Below are positions 17,898-25,882 of a stretch of DNA of 60,044 nucleotides, piece after piece (positions within the stretch are counted from its first letter, which is position 1; each line of letters starts with the position of its first letter). The stretch lies in assembly GCF_014695975.1 (NCBI RefSeq), contig NZ_JACJPI010000031.1:1-60044 (forward strand), written 5' to 3'. The position numbers were made by a program, and so were the translations under genes. The notes beneath the pieces are model-generated. The model was not told where the DNA came from. It made no database searches and saw nothing but the letters and a program-made list of their open reading frames with translations. Origin of the DNA: Leptolyngbya sp. FACHB-321 (GTDB taxonomy: Bacteria > Cyanobacteriota > Cyanobacteriia > Leptolyngbyales > Leptolyngbyaceae).

Positions 17898-19157
17898 ATG
17901 AAGATTTCCATTTATAAACAAGGCAACGTACGCAAATCTCCCTGGAAAACGCCAGCGGCTTACTTGTTACTGCCACTCTTAGGAGCAGGGACAGCGCTGC
18001 TAGGTGATCACTGGCTGTCGTCTAACACGGCTTCGACCCAGGTGGCGGTCGCCCAAACAGCCCGTCCTCCAGCACAAACCCAGTTGCTTGCCCAGACACC
18101 CAACCGCAGTAGCGCCATTCTTTCGTCTAGCGATCCCAACTTTGTTGTCAACGTGGTTGATCGCGTGGGTCCTGCTGTCGTGCGTATTGACTCCTCGCGT
18201 ACCGTCAAAAACCGCCGACCCGCCATCTTTAATGATCCGTTTTTTCGACAGTTTTTTGGCGATGTGCCAACGGGTCCATCGACTCGCGTTGAGCGTGGCA
18301 CCGGTTCCGGGTTCATCATCAAAAACGATGGGCTAATTTTGACCAATGCGCACGTAGTGGATGGTGCCGATACTGTAATCGTGACGCTGAAAGATCAGCG
18401 TGAGCTAAAAGGCAAGGTGCTGGGCGTTGACCCCCTCACTGATGTCGCTGTCATCAAAGTAGAAGCAACCAATCTGCCGACTGTTAGCATCGGCAATTCC
18501 GATCAACTGCGACCAGGCGAATGGGCGATCGCGATCGGCAACCCCCTCGGTCTCGACAATACTGTGACAGTCGGTATTATCAGTGGTACGGGTCGCACCA
18601 GTTCGCAAATCAAAGCGCCCGATAAGCGCGTAAGTTTTATCCAAACCGATGCTGCGATTAACCCTGGCAACTCTGGTGGTCCCTTGCTCAATCAGCGTGG
18701 CGAAGTCATCGGCATGAACACCGCTATTATTGGAGGTGCCCAAGGCTTAGGGTTTGCCATTCCCATCAATACCGCGCAGCAAATCTCAAACCAACTTGTC
18801 ACCACTGGTAAGGCGAGCCACCCGTATCTGGGCATCCGCATGACAACCCTCACACCAGAGCTGAGGAAGCAGGTCAACAGCGACCCTGAAGCAGGTATCA
18901 CCGTAAAAGAAGACAGCGGTGTGCTGGTTTATCGTGTGATGCGTGGTTCTCCGGCGGCTCAAGCAGGGCTTCAACCCGGTGACGTAATCCAGAAAATCAA
19001 TGGTCAGCCCGTTAAAACAGCGGACGGTGTGCAGCAAGCCGTAGCACAGAGTTCCGTTGGCGGTAGTCTTCAGGTAGAGTTTAAGCGCAATGGACAAACG
19101 ATGACGCTGGCAGTCCGCCCTGGTGCGTTCCCTACGCAGACAGCGCAGACGGAGTAA
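17898..19157 (+). CDS. HtrA/Deg-type serine protease with one PDZ domain (HhoA/HhoB-like)
   Basis: 419-residue periplasmic/lumenal quality-control protease. An N-terminal hydrophobic segment (TPAAYLLLPLLGAGTALLGD) acts as signal or anchor. The trypsin-like domain has the triad His in LTNAHVV, Asp in DPLTDVAVIKVE and Ser in NPGNSGGPLL. A single PDZ domain follows from about residue 310 (GSPAAQAGLQPGDVIQKING). Cyanobacteria carry three such proteases (HtrA, HhoA, HhoB); which one this is cannot be settled without alignment. It degrades or refolds damaged exported proteins under heat and light stress (family knowledge). A long upstream spacer suggests its own regulated promoter. Confidence 0.93.
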   Translation: MKISIYKQGNVRKSPWKTPAAYLLLPLLGAGTALLGDHWLSSNTASTQVAVAQTARPPAQTQLLAQTPNRSSAILSSSDPNFVVNVVDRVGPAVVRIDSSRTVKNRRPAIFNDPFFRQFFGDVPTGPSTRVERGTGSGFIIKNDGLILTNAHVVDGADTVIVTLKDQRELKGKVLGVDPLTDVAVIKVEATNLPTVSIGNSDQLRPGEWAIAIGNPLGLDNTVTVGIISGTGRTSSQIKAPDKRVSFIQTDAAINPGNSGGPLLNQRGEVIGMNTAIIGGAQGLGFAIPINTAQQISNQLVTTGKASHPYLGIRMTTLTPELRKQVNSDPEAGITVKEDSGVLVYRVMRGSPAAQAGLQPGDVIQKINGQPVKTADGVQQAVAQSSVGGSLQVEFKRNGQTMTLAVRPGAFPTQTAQTE

Positions 19158-19250
19158 GGGATTCAGGGCAGGAGAAGGGATGAGGGATGAATGGCTTTCT
19201 CTCCCTTGCCTCCCCTGCTCCCTCTGTCCCCTTGCCTCCCGGCTTTCCTC
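19155..19250. repeat. Degenerate AGGGATGAGGGATGA / CCTTGCCTCCC repeat with inverted halves
   Basis: Purine-rich left half (GGGCAGGAGAAGGGATGAGGG) and pyrimidine-rich right half (TCTCCCTTGCCTCCCCTGCTCCC) are roughly complementary, so the spacer between the protease and deformylase genes can fold as a hairpin. Same style as the valS block. Confidence 0.55.
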
Positions 19251-19299
19251 ACATAGACGATCGCTTTAGACCAAAAATATCCATTTGTTGTCACGTCCT

Positions 19300-19827
19300 A
19301 TGCCTGAGTTGCTTGAAGTAATCGAGTTGGGAAACCCCATTCTGCGTCAGAAAGCGCAGCCTGTGCAGGATGTTCAGTCAGAACGCATTCAAACGCTGGT
19401 TGAAAATCTACTGATCACGGTTAAAGAGGCAAATGGGGTTGGCATTGCTGCACCACAAGTTGCCCAGTCCGATCGCCTTTTCATCGTGGCATCGCGTCCG
19501 AATCTGCGGTATCCCAACGCACCAATGATGGAGCCGACAGCCATAATTAATCCACGCTTGCTTGCCCATGCTGATGAAACAGTAACGGGGTGGGAAGGTT
19601 GCCTCAGCATTCCAGGTATTCGGGGAAAGGTGCCTAGATATCGAGCGATCGAAGTTGAATACACCGGACGTGACGGCAAGCTTCATAAGCAGGAGTTGAC
19701 CGATTTTGTGGCTCGTATTTTTCAGCACGAACTCGATCATTTGGATGGCATTGTGTTCGTCGATCGGATAGACAGTACGCAAGACCTCAGCACCGAGCGC
19801 GAATACCAGCGCCTTTTCCCAGGTTAA
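19300..19827 (+). CDS. def: Peptide deformylase
   Basis: Removes the formyl group from N-terminal fMet of nascent proteins; about 175 residues. All three metal-site motifs are present: NGVGIAAPQV (motif 1), WEGCLSIPG (motif 2, Cys ligand) and FQHELDHLDGIVF (motif 3, HExxH ligands and catalytic Glu). The chosen start is ATG 19300 (MPELLEVIELGNPILRQ), the usual family N-terminus; in-frame TTG codons at 19285 and 19288 are less likely. Confidence 0.95.
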   Translation: MPELLEVIELGNPILRQKAQPVQDVQSERIQTLVENLLITVKEANGVGIAAPQVAQSDRLFIVASRPNLRYPNAPMMEPTAIINPRLLAHADETVTGWEGCLSIPGIRGKVPRYRAIEVEYTGRDGKLHKQELTDFVARIFQHELDHLDGIVFVDRIDSTQDLSTEREYQRLFPG

Positions 19828-19832
19828 TCAAA

Positions 19833-20204
19833 CTAACGGAAAAACAGGTAACGAGCGCCAATAACGAAGAGAAAAATGCCGTAGAGCTTTTTCATCAGGG
19901 CGCTGCTGATAAAGGGTTGATTGGCAAACAATGCACCAAATAAAAAGCCGACAAAAAGTCCAGCCGCAATAAAGAGTGCATCCCGAATGCTGAGGTTGCC
20001 TTCTCTGTAATAGACCGCAGCGCCGAGAAGACCGATCGGCAAAATTTGGGCGGCGATCGAGGTTCCTGTTGCAAATTTTTGATCCATCCCCAGCAGCAGC
20101 ACCATTGCAGGCACCATAATGGCACCCCCACCAATGCCAAACATCCCTCCTGCAACACCAGCTACTAAACCGATGAGCAACAGTTGAACCATCAATAGAG
20201 ACAT
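19833..20204 (-). CDS. Half-size TauE/SafE (TSUP) family membrane permease
   Basis: 123 residues, four hydrophobic helices, with the TSUP glycine-rich signature LIGLVAGVAGGMFGIGGGAIMVPAM and the second-motif region ATGTSIAAQILPIGLLGA. Full TSUP permeases have two such halves (about 250 residues); this protein has one and presumably dimerises. Family members move sulfite, sulfonates or other small anions; the substrate here is unknown. Ends 6 bp from the deformylase stop (convergent). Half-size members are common in cyanobacteria, so this is not taken as truncation. Confidence 0.85.
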   Translation of the reverse strand: MSLLMVQLLLIGLVAGVAGGMFGIGGGAIMVPAMVLLLGMDQKFATGTSIAAQILPIGLLGAAVYYREGNLSIRDALFIAAGLFVGFLFGALFANQPFISSALMKKLYGIFLFVIGARYLFFR

Positions 20205-20311
20205 AGCTTCATTCCGCTCAGCGCTGTTAAGTACACACTGAGACTACTTATAGCAGTACTTAGACATGAGTTCGGTCTAGAAATGCACGAAGTTCAGGAA
20301 AAGGCTCAGGA

Positions 20312-20749
20312 CTAAAGGAATTGCAGACATTGTGACGGTACAAGGCGTAGTTCGCCTGATTGGAAGCGATCGCACTCAATCCAGTAAGCAGTGTAGGTTT
20401 GATCGCTATCAGCAAAGTTGACTTGTTCCTGCTGATAGAATGTCTGATCGACAAAATCACAGCGGTAAAGCTGAACAAATTCATGCCCCGGCTTGCCATC
20501 AAAGGTGAATACGTTTTCCAGACAGCCGAGATAGTGAATGTTCGTTAGTTCTGCCTGAAGTTCCTCTCGAAATTCTCGCTTCAGCGCTTCCAGGCTTGTT
20601 TCGCCAAACTCAATACCACCGCCCAACGCACGATAGAAGTAATCCTGTTTTACGGGATCAAACCCTTCCGAAACAAACAGACGCGAGCCATTTTGAATGA
20701 AGCCCAACGCGATCGCTCGTATCCTATGTCCCAACTCCTCACTCCTCAC
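20312..20749 (-). CDS. Nudix hydrolase
   Basis: 145 residues with a complete Nudix box, GGGIEFGETSLEALKREF followed by REELQAEL, matching GX5EX7REUXEEXGU except for a final A in place of G. Hydrolyses a nucleoside-diphosphate-linked compound; substrate unknown. Start is GTG at 20749, directly after the stop of the DUF3531 gene, and its first codons lie in a duplicated GTGAGGA heptamer (GTGAGGAGTGAGGAG). The TTG at codon 7 or another later start is therefore possible. Probably co-transcribed with the DUF3531 gene. Confidence 0.88.
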   Translation of the reverse strand: MRSEELGHRIRAIALGFIQNGSRLFVSEGFDPVKQDYFYRALGGGIEFGETSLEALKREFREELQAELTNIHYLGCLENVFTFDGKPGHEFVQLYRCDFVDQTFYQQEQVNFADSDQTYTAYWIECDRFQSGELRLVPSQCLQFL

Positions 20750-21214
20750 CTAATTCAAATCACTGGTATCCAAAAATGTATCTGATCGATAGCGACTGTC
20801 ACCTGTTGTCCAGTCTTCGTTTTCACCACCAATAATTAGGCTTTCAAGGACAACATAATCTTTGCTGAACTGACGCAGGGCGGTGATAAGTACATCTAGG
20901 GCGATCGCATCACTGGTACCGAGGTCAAACCAACAGCGTCCCCAGTTGCCCTCGTATTCCACCTCGCCCATATTGTGCATCAACGCCACCATGCTGCTGT
21001 CAGCCAGATCATCGTCGTATTCCATCTGGCTCACTTCTAGCCCCATGTCTTGCACCTGGAGGTTTTCGGCATTAAAGCCGCCAAGCTTGCCTAGAAAGAA
21101 CCAGGAATTGAAGACTTCCTCAACGTACTGTTTTTCCATTTCCGAGGGCACTGTGCTGAACTCGATCCAGATCCAAACGTTAAAGGGATCAAATTCTCGA
21201 AACTGTACGTTCAT
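20750..21214 (-). CDS. DUF3531 family protein
   Basis: 154-residue soluble acidic protein matching a family conserved in cyanobacteria and plastids: MNVQFREFDPFNVWIWIEF at the N-terminus, NSWFFLGKLGGFNAENLQV and NWGRCWFDLGTSDAIALDVL in the middle. Function unknown. The stop abuts the GTG start of the Nudix gene, so the two form an operon. Identification is by recalled pattern, moderately sure. Confidence 0.7.
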   Translation of the reverse strand: MNVQFREFDPFNVWIWIEFSTVPSEMEKQYVEEVFNSWFFLGKLGGFNAENLQVQDMGLEVSQMEYDDDLADSSMVALMHNMGEVEYEGNWGRCWFDLGTSDAIALDVLITALRQFSKDYVVLESLIIGGENEDWTTGDSRYRSDTFLDTSDLN

Positions 21215-21347
21215 CTTGATACTCCTGCATTCCCGAGAAAAATTAAAATCGCAAAACTAAAAATGGTACAGGTAAGTGATGCTCGCTTTTAGCCTTTAAC
21301 TTTTAATTCATTACTGATTCTTAGCTATCATGACACGGCACAAACGG

Positions 21348-22799
21348 CTAATAGACCCGTCCTTTCCAGGCTCCACCCTCGCCGCGCCAGTGACGGAGGG
21401 CAGAATCGAGCGTCATGATGGTGTAAAGGAAGGCGATCGCGGGTAGCCCCAATGCCAACAGGTGTGGGCATTGATAGAGCCGCAGCGTTGGCAAATACGC
21501 CACACCAATAAGCAGCCAGGTGATAAGTCCAACCAGGGCGATCGTCCACTGTCCAGTGAGAAGTCCCGCGATCGTGCTCACAGGTGGCACTACATAAATG
21601 ATCGTCATGCCAACTAACGTTCCAAACAGCAGCAACGGCGAATAGTTGAGTTGAGTAAAAGCAGTACGAGCCACCATATCCCAAATCGTTTTAAGCGACG
21701 GATAGGGGCGTAAACTGTGGGTTTGGCGAGTCAGCCCCAACCAGATTTTGCCCGTCGGATATGGGGTTTGGGGTGTGGGGTGTGGAGTGAGAAGTGAGGA
21801 GTGTGGGATGAATCCAGAAGTTTGCCCCCCTGCTTCCCTAGCTTCCCCTGTCTCCTGCCCTCTGCCCTCTGCCTCCTGCCCTCTGCCCTCTGCCTCCTGC
21901 CCTCTGCCTCCTGCCTTCTTCCCCCTGCCTCCTGCCTCCTGCCCTCTGCCCAGCCCCTTCACTGCCTGCGCCAGAGAACAGTCATCAATCAGCGCTTGAC
22001 GAAGAATTTGCAGACCACCGATTTGTGTCAGAGCGTCGCGACGTAGGAGAATACAGCCTCCAGCCGCAGCCGCAAGCTTACGGTTCGGATCATTTGCCCA
22101 GCGGAACGGGTAGAGCTTTTGGAAGAAAAAGACGAACGCAGGAATCAGAAGTTTTTCCCATGTGCTCTTGCAGCGCAACAACACCATCAACGAAACCAGA
22201 TCCAGGTCATCTGCCTGTGCTTTGGCGACCAATTGATGTAGGTTTTCGGAGTGATGCGAAATGTCAGCATCCGTTAGCAAAAAGTAGTCAGGCGGTGGTG
22301 ACAGCGTTTGGGCGTAGCGAACGCCTTGTTCCATTGCCCACAGTTTGCCCGTCCAGCCAACCGGAAGTGGTTCAGCAGTGATCACCGTTAGCCTTGAGGG
22401 GTCAAGAGCCTGAGCCGTCTGCCGTGCGACAGCAGCAGTGCCATCAGTACTCTGATCATCAACCAGGATGATGCGAAGGTTGGGATAGCCCTGCGTAAGG
22501 AGCGATCGCAGCGTCACGGGCAGCAGATCGGCTTCGTTACGGGCGGGGATGATGGCGCAGACAGTGGGGAGCGGGGAGTGGGGAGTGGGGAGTGGAGAAA
22601 GAGTACCTTCTGCCTTCTGCCTCCCGTCGGCTGATGCTCTGGGAAGCCTGCCTTCTGCCTCCTCATCCAAAAACTGATCCGATCGCCAAAACTGCCCGCG
22701 TCCAAACAGCAGCACGAGCCAGATGATGAGCGACAGCAGCGTTATTCCCAAGCCAATTTCAGCCATTACCAATTGCCAAGACTCTTCACTAAGGGGCAA
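21348..22799 (-). CDS. hpnB: Hopene-associated glycosyltransferase HpnB (family 2)
   Basis: Membrane glycosyltransferase of the hopanoid locus. N-terminal hydrophobic helix ([19 protein letters not shown]), GT2 fold with [47 protein letters not shown] and the DxD motif in [10 protein letters not shown], then C-terminal helices ([17 protein letters not shown]). The pattern and the divergent neighbour shc support HpnB. At 483 residues it exceeds the usual ~390 because two in-frame repeat blocks are inserted: one near residues 46-80 (RQKAEG, TPHSPLP) and a larger one near 276-353, including five period-7 peptides of the GRGQEAE type. Activity with these insertions is plausible because motifs are intact, but untested. 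Confidence 0.88.
   Translation of the reverse strand: MPLSEESWQLVMAEIGLGITLLSLIIWLVLLFGRGQFWRSDQFLDEEAEGRLPRASADGRQKAEGTLSPLPTPHSPLPTVCAIIPARNEADLLPVTLRSLLTQGYPNLRIILVDDQSTDGTAAVARQTAQALDPSRLTVITAEPLPVGWTGKLWAMEQGVRYAQTLSPPPDYFLLTDADISHHSENLHQLVAKAQADDLDLVSLMVLLRCKSTWEKLLIPAFVFFFQKLYPFRWANDPNRKLAAAAGGCILLRRDALTQIGGLQILRQALIDDCSLAQAVKGLGRGQEAGGRGKKAGGRGQEAEGRGQEAEGRGQETGEAREAGGQTSGFIPHSSLLTPHPTPQTPYPTGKIWLGLTRQTHSLRPYPSLKTIWDMVARTAFTQLNYSPLLLFGTLVGMTIIYVVPPVSTIAGLLTGQWTIALVGLITWLLIGVAYLPTLRLYQCPHLLALGLPAIAFLYTIMTLDSALRHWRGEGGAWKGRVY
21853..21950. repeat. 14-copy YCTGCCY heptamer array inside hpnB
   Basis: 98 bp made of 14 consecutive heptamers (TCCTGCC, CTCTGCC, one TTCTTCC variant). On the coding (minus) strand it reads GGCAGAG/GGCAGGA and encodes a period-7 peptide ([21 protein letters not shown]). 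Flanked by degenerate ACTCCTC-type repeats at 21780-21830. Length 98 is not a multiple of 3, so flanking sequence sets the frame. Confidence 0.9.
22564..22665. repeat. GGGGAGT and YCTGCCT heptamers near the 5' end of hpnB
   Basis: Tandem GGGGAGT (about four copies) adjoin TTCTGCC/CCTGCCT copies. Both are translated in frame on the minus strand between the N-terminal membrane helix and the GT2 domain, giving peptides TPHSPLP and RQKAEG. Confidence 0.85.
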
Positions 22800-22878
22800 A
22801 ATACAACATCTGCCAATTGTAACGACAGGTGTATCGGTAAAATTGGCAAAAGCGGTGTGTTGAGGATGGACAGACGGT

Positions 22879-24876
22879 ATGCAAACTCAGGAACAGGGTG
22901 TCGGGAACAGTGCAACGGCTGGGTTGATCGGAGTGAATGAGGCGATCGCCCGCAGTCAGAATTACTTGCTATCGCTTCAGTATCCAGAGGGTTACTGGTG
23001 GGCAGAGCTAGAGTCGAACGTCACCATTACGGCAGAAGTGGTGTTGCTGCATAAGCTTTGGGGCACCGACAAAACCCGTCCATTGCATAAAGTAGAGGCG
23101 TATCTGCGATCGCAGCAGCGTGAGCATGGCGGTTGGGAACTGTTCTACGGTGATGGTGGTGAACTGAGTACTTCCGTTGAAGCGTACATGGCGCTCCGGT
23201 TGTTGGGCGTACCGGCTACCGATCCAGCGTTGCAAAAGGCGCGATCGTTCATTTTGCGACGGGGCGGCATCAGCAAGACACGCATTTTCACCAAGTTTCA
23301 TCTAGGGTTGATTGGCTGCTACGACTGGCGAGGCTTGCCCTCCATTCCATCGTGGGTCATGCTGCTGCCGGATGCTTTTCCAGTCAACATCTATGAACTG
23401 TCTAGCTGGGCGCGGGGTAGCACGGTACCCCTGCTAATTGTGTTCGATCGCAAACCCGTTTATATTACTGAGCCAGCCATCAGTCTGGACGAACTGTATA
23501 CCGAGGGACGTACCAACGTGCGCTTCGAGTTACCGCGTCAGGGCGACTGGACAGATCTTTTCGTGCATCTGGATAGTGCCTTCAAACTAGCGGAAGACTT
23601 GAACCTGGTGCCGTTTCGGCAAGAAGGAATCGATGCTGCCGAAAAATGGGTGCTCGAACGCCAGGAAGCCACCGGGGACTGGGGCGGCATTATTCCCGCC
23701 ATGCTGAACTCTCTGCTAGCACTCCGGGCATTGAATTACGACGTAGCTGATCCGATCGTCGAGCGAGGTCTAAAAGCCGTTGATAACTTTGCGCTCGAAA
23801 CTGACGAGCATTACTGGATTCAGCCCTGCATTTCGCCTGTGTGGGATACAGCCTTAGTAATGCGCTCGCTCGTTGATTCTGGTCTCGCTCCCGATCATCC
23901 GGCTCTAGTACGCGGTGGCAAATGGCTGCTAGAGAAGCAGATTCTCGACTATGGCGACTGGGCAGTCAAAAACCGCAAAGGCAAACCCGGAGCCTGGGCG
24001 TTTGAGTTTGACAATCGCTTTTATCCCGATGTGGATGATTCTGCGGTTGTAGTGATGGCGCTCTGTGCCGTCCAGTTGCCCAACGAAGCCTTGAAACAAG
24101 CGGCGATCGATCGTGCCGTAGACTGGATTGCTACCATGCAATGCACTCCCGGTGGTTGGGCAGCCTTTGACCTCAACAATGATCAGGATTGGCTCAACGC
24201 CATCCCCTACGGCGATCTCAAAGCCATGATCGACCCCAATACGGCAGATGTGACTGCGAGAGTGCTGGAAATGGTCGGGAAGTTGGAAACCAGGCAGAAG
24301 GCAGAAGGCAGAGGGCAGAAGGCAGTTTCAACTCAAAACGCTCTCCCCACTCCCTACTCCCTACTCCCCACTCCCGCCGTCGATCGCGCCCTCGCCTATC
24401 TCCGCGCAGAGCAGGAACCCGAAGGCTGCTGGTTTGGTCGCTGGGGTGTGAACTACATTTACGGGACGAGTGGCGTACTGGCAGCGCTGTCGTTAGTAGC
24501 GGCCGAAACCCACCAGCGAGAAATTGAGCGGGGTGCAAGCTGGCTGGTGAGTTGCCAAAATGCGGACGGGGGCTGGGGGGAAACCTGCTTTAGCTACAAC
24601 GATCCATCATTAAAAGGGCAGGGAGACAGTACCGCGTCGCAAACGGCGTGGGCGCTGATTGGACTAATGGCAGCAGGCGACGCAACTGGGACGTATGCGA
24701 TGGATACACTTGATCGTGGCATCCAATACCTTCTCCAAACTCAACAACCCGATGGCACCTGGAATGAGGACTACTTCACAGGTACAGGTTTTCCCTGTCA
24801 CTTTTACCTGAAGTATCACCTCTATCAACAGCACTTTCCACTAACGGCGATCGGGCGTTATCGACTCATCAAGTAA
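22879..24876 (+). CDS. shc: Squalene-hopene cyclase
   Basis: 665-residue membrane-bound cyclase converting squalene to hopene. The catalytic acid motif is DVDD in FYPDVDDSAVVVMAL near residue 380. Several QW motifs are visible (SQQREHGGWELFYGDGG, MQCTPGGWAAFDLNND, SCQNADGGWGETCFSY, LQTQQPDGTWNEDYFTG). Diverges from hpnB across 79 bp, so both hopanoid genes can share a control region. An in-frame insertion of about 28 residues at roughly residues 471-499 (RQKAEGRGQKAV ... LPTPYSLLPTP) lies between two QW repeats, a loop position likely to be tolerated. Confidence 0.96.
   Translation: MQTQEQGVGNSATAGLIGVNEAIARSQNYLLSLQYPEGYWWAELESNVTITAEVVLLHKLWGTDKTRPLHKVEAYLRSQQREHGGWELFYGDGGELSTSVEAYMALRLLGVPATDPALQKARSFILRRGGISKTRIFTKFHLGLIGCYDWRGLPSIPSWVMLLPDAFPVNIYELSSWARGSTVPLLIVFDRKPVYITEPAISLDELYTEGRTNVRFELPRQGDWTDLFVHLDSAFKLAEDLNLVPFRQEGIDAAEKWVLERQEATGDWGGIIPAMLNSLLALRALNYDVADPIVERGLKAVDNFALETDEHYWIQPCISPVWDTALVMRSLVDSGLAPDHPALVRGGKWLLEKQILDYGDWAVKNRKGKPGAWAFEFDNRFYPDVDDSAVVVMALCAVQLPNEALKQAAIDRAVDWIATMQCTPGGWAAFDLNNDQDWLNAIPYGDLKAMIDPNTADVTARVLEMVGKLETRQKAEGRGQKAVSTQNALPTPYSLLPTPAVDRALAYLRAEQEPEGCWFGRWGVNYIYGTSGVLAALSLVAAETHQREIERGASWLVSCQNADGGWGETCFSYNDPSLKGQGDSTASQTAWALIGLMAAGDATGTYAMDTLDRGIQYLLQTQQPDGTWNEDYFTGTGFPCHFYLKYHLYQQHFPLTAIGRYRLIK
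24291..24375. repeat. In-frame heptamer repeat inside shc
   Basis: Left part is GGCAGAA/GGCAGAG heptamers, right part is CTCCCCACTCCCTACTCCCTACTCCCCACTCCC. Both are translated by shc. The left part gives RQKAEG, identical to the peptide in rsmG and hpnB. Confidence 0.88.
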
Positions 24877-24969
24877 CGTTTAGCGGTTGCGATAACGTTC
24901 CCAATCACCGGACTCAGAAAACTTTTGTCAACAGCCACTGTACTTCAAAGTTCCGGTGCATTGCGGTTG

Positions 24970-25659
24970 TTATACCTCAGCCACTGATTTCTTAGCAAGG
25001 AATTCACTTGAACTCACAACTTTGAATCCCCTTACTCTAGTCATATGAAATGGTCGGCTTGAACCGAGCAAGCTTGCGACAGCAGGATAAGAACTACCCA
25101 GCTTTTCTAAAACATCTTTTGAGGCTTGATTAGATTTCAACATAGCAGCCCAAATTGCTTTAACCTCATATGACCAATTAAGATTAACTGGCGTACAAAG
25201 AGCGTCCTCCAAGCGCACAAAAGCCAGTTCGTCTTTTGTGCAGTATTCGCTTGCTACAAACTCGAACTCAAATATCACTTGTTCATCTTCAGATTCAATA
25301 TGACGCCAGCAGATGTATAAACCACTGAGTTGACAATCATCAATAAATAGTCCATCTACCCCTGTTAGTGCATCAATAATGGGCTTGATGCCGTTATCAA
25401 TATCCGCTTTCGCATCTGTTTCATATCTACTTTTTGTTGGCAAAAGCCATGTCAAGTTTAGAATAATATCTCCCGTCAATATGTAATCTAAATTCTTAAA
25501 CTGGTTTTTAATTGAATGAACGTATTTATTGCGAGTTTCTTTACTGGCTTGAATTGAAGCAGGCGATCCTTTGACCGTAAATTCGGCTCTTCCGAAGGGG
25601 GACGGAATTTCGCCACGCTTTGTCCTATCTAAGCCCTCAGCCAATTCGTCAGTCATCAA
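24970..25659 (-). CDS. RusA-like Holliday junction resolvase family protein
   Basis: 229 residues. The N-terminal half carries a RusA-type core: FTVKGSPASIQASKETRNKY, strand ILNLTWLLPT, then the acidic site KADIDNGIKPIIDALTG and GLFIDDCQLSGLY, which fits the aspartate triad and lysine of RusA (DxDN-x-x-K ... DD). Known RusA proteins (about 120 residues, usually prophage-borne) cut four-way junctions. This one has an extra ~110-residue C-terminal region (WSYEVKAIWAAMLKSNQASK...) of no recognised family that looks helical. No phage genes are near. Composition is more A+T-rich than the flanking genes, consistent with acquisition. Confidence 0.72.
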   Translation of the reverse strand: MMTDELAEGLDRTKRGEIPSPFGRAEFTVKGSPASIQASKETRNKYVHSIKNQFKNLDYILTGDIILNLTWLLPTKSRYETDAKADIDNGIKPIIDALTGVDGLFIDDCQLSGLYICWRHIESEDEQVIFEFEFVASEYCTKDELAFVRLEDALCTPVNLNWSYEVKAIWAAMLKSNQASKDVLEKLGSSYPAVASLLGSSRPFHMTRVRGFKVVSSSEFLAKKSVAEV

Positions 25660-25882
25660 GAGTAAGTTTTTTCAAGCGATATAACTATTATTGAACGGAA
25701 GGATTCCGTAAAACATTTCAACTAACATCAGTAGCCAGTAGCTTGTGTTTACTCCATCATTTATAGAGGCTAATGTTAGGCATAGCTACGCTTATTGAAC
25801 CAGGTACGATCGCACCGCACCTGACTCAAATTAGCACCCACTTATACGGCACTGAAAAGAAATTACTCCGCAAGATTAGCTT

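Noticed and set aside
20260-20502. Minus-strand frame whose end (FPELRAFLDRTH) might be a frameshifted tail of the Nudix protein
   Set aside because: The Nudix domain is already full length at its own stop, and the alternative frame has no Nudix motif; there is no need for a frameshift.
21853-21950. CRISPR array because of regular repeat spacing
   Set aside because: Units are contiguous 7-mers without spacers and are translated within hpnB.
21748-22381. Plus-strand proline/cysteine-rich frames opposite hpnB
   Set aside because: They are open only because heptamer repeats lack stop codons in all frames; no start-site support.
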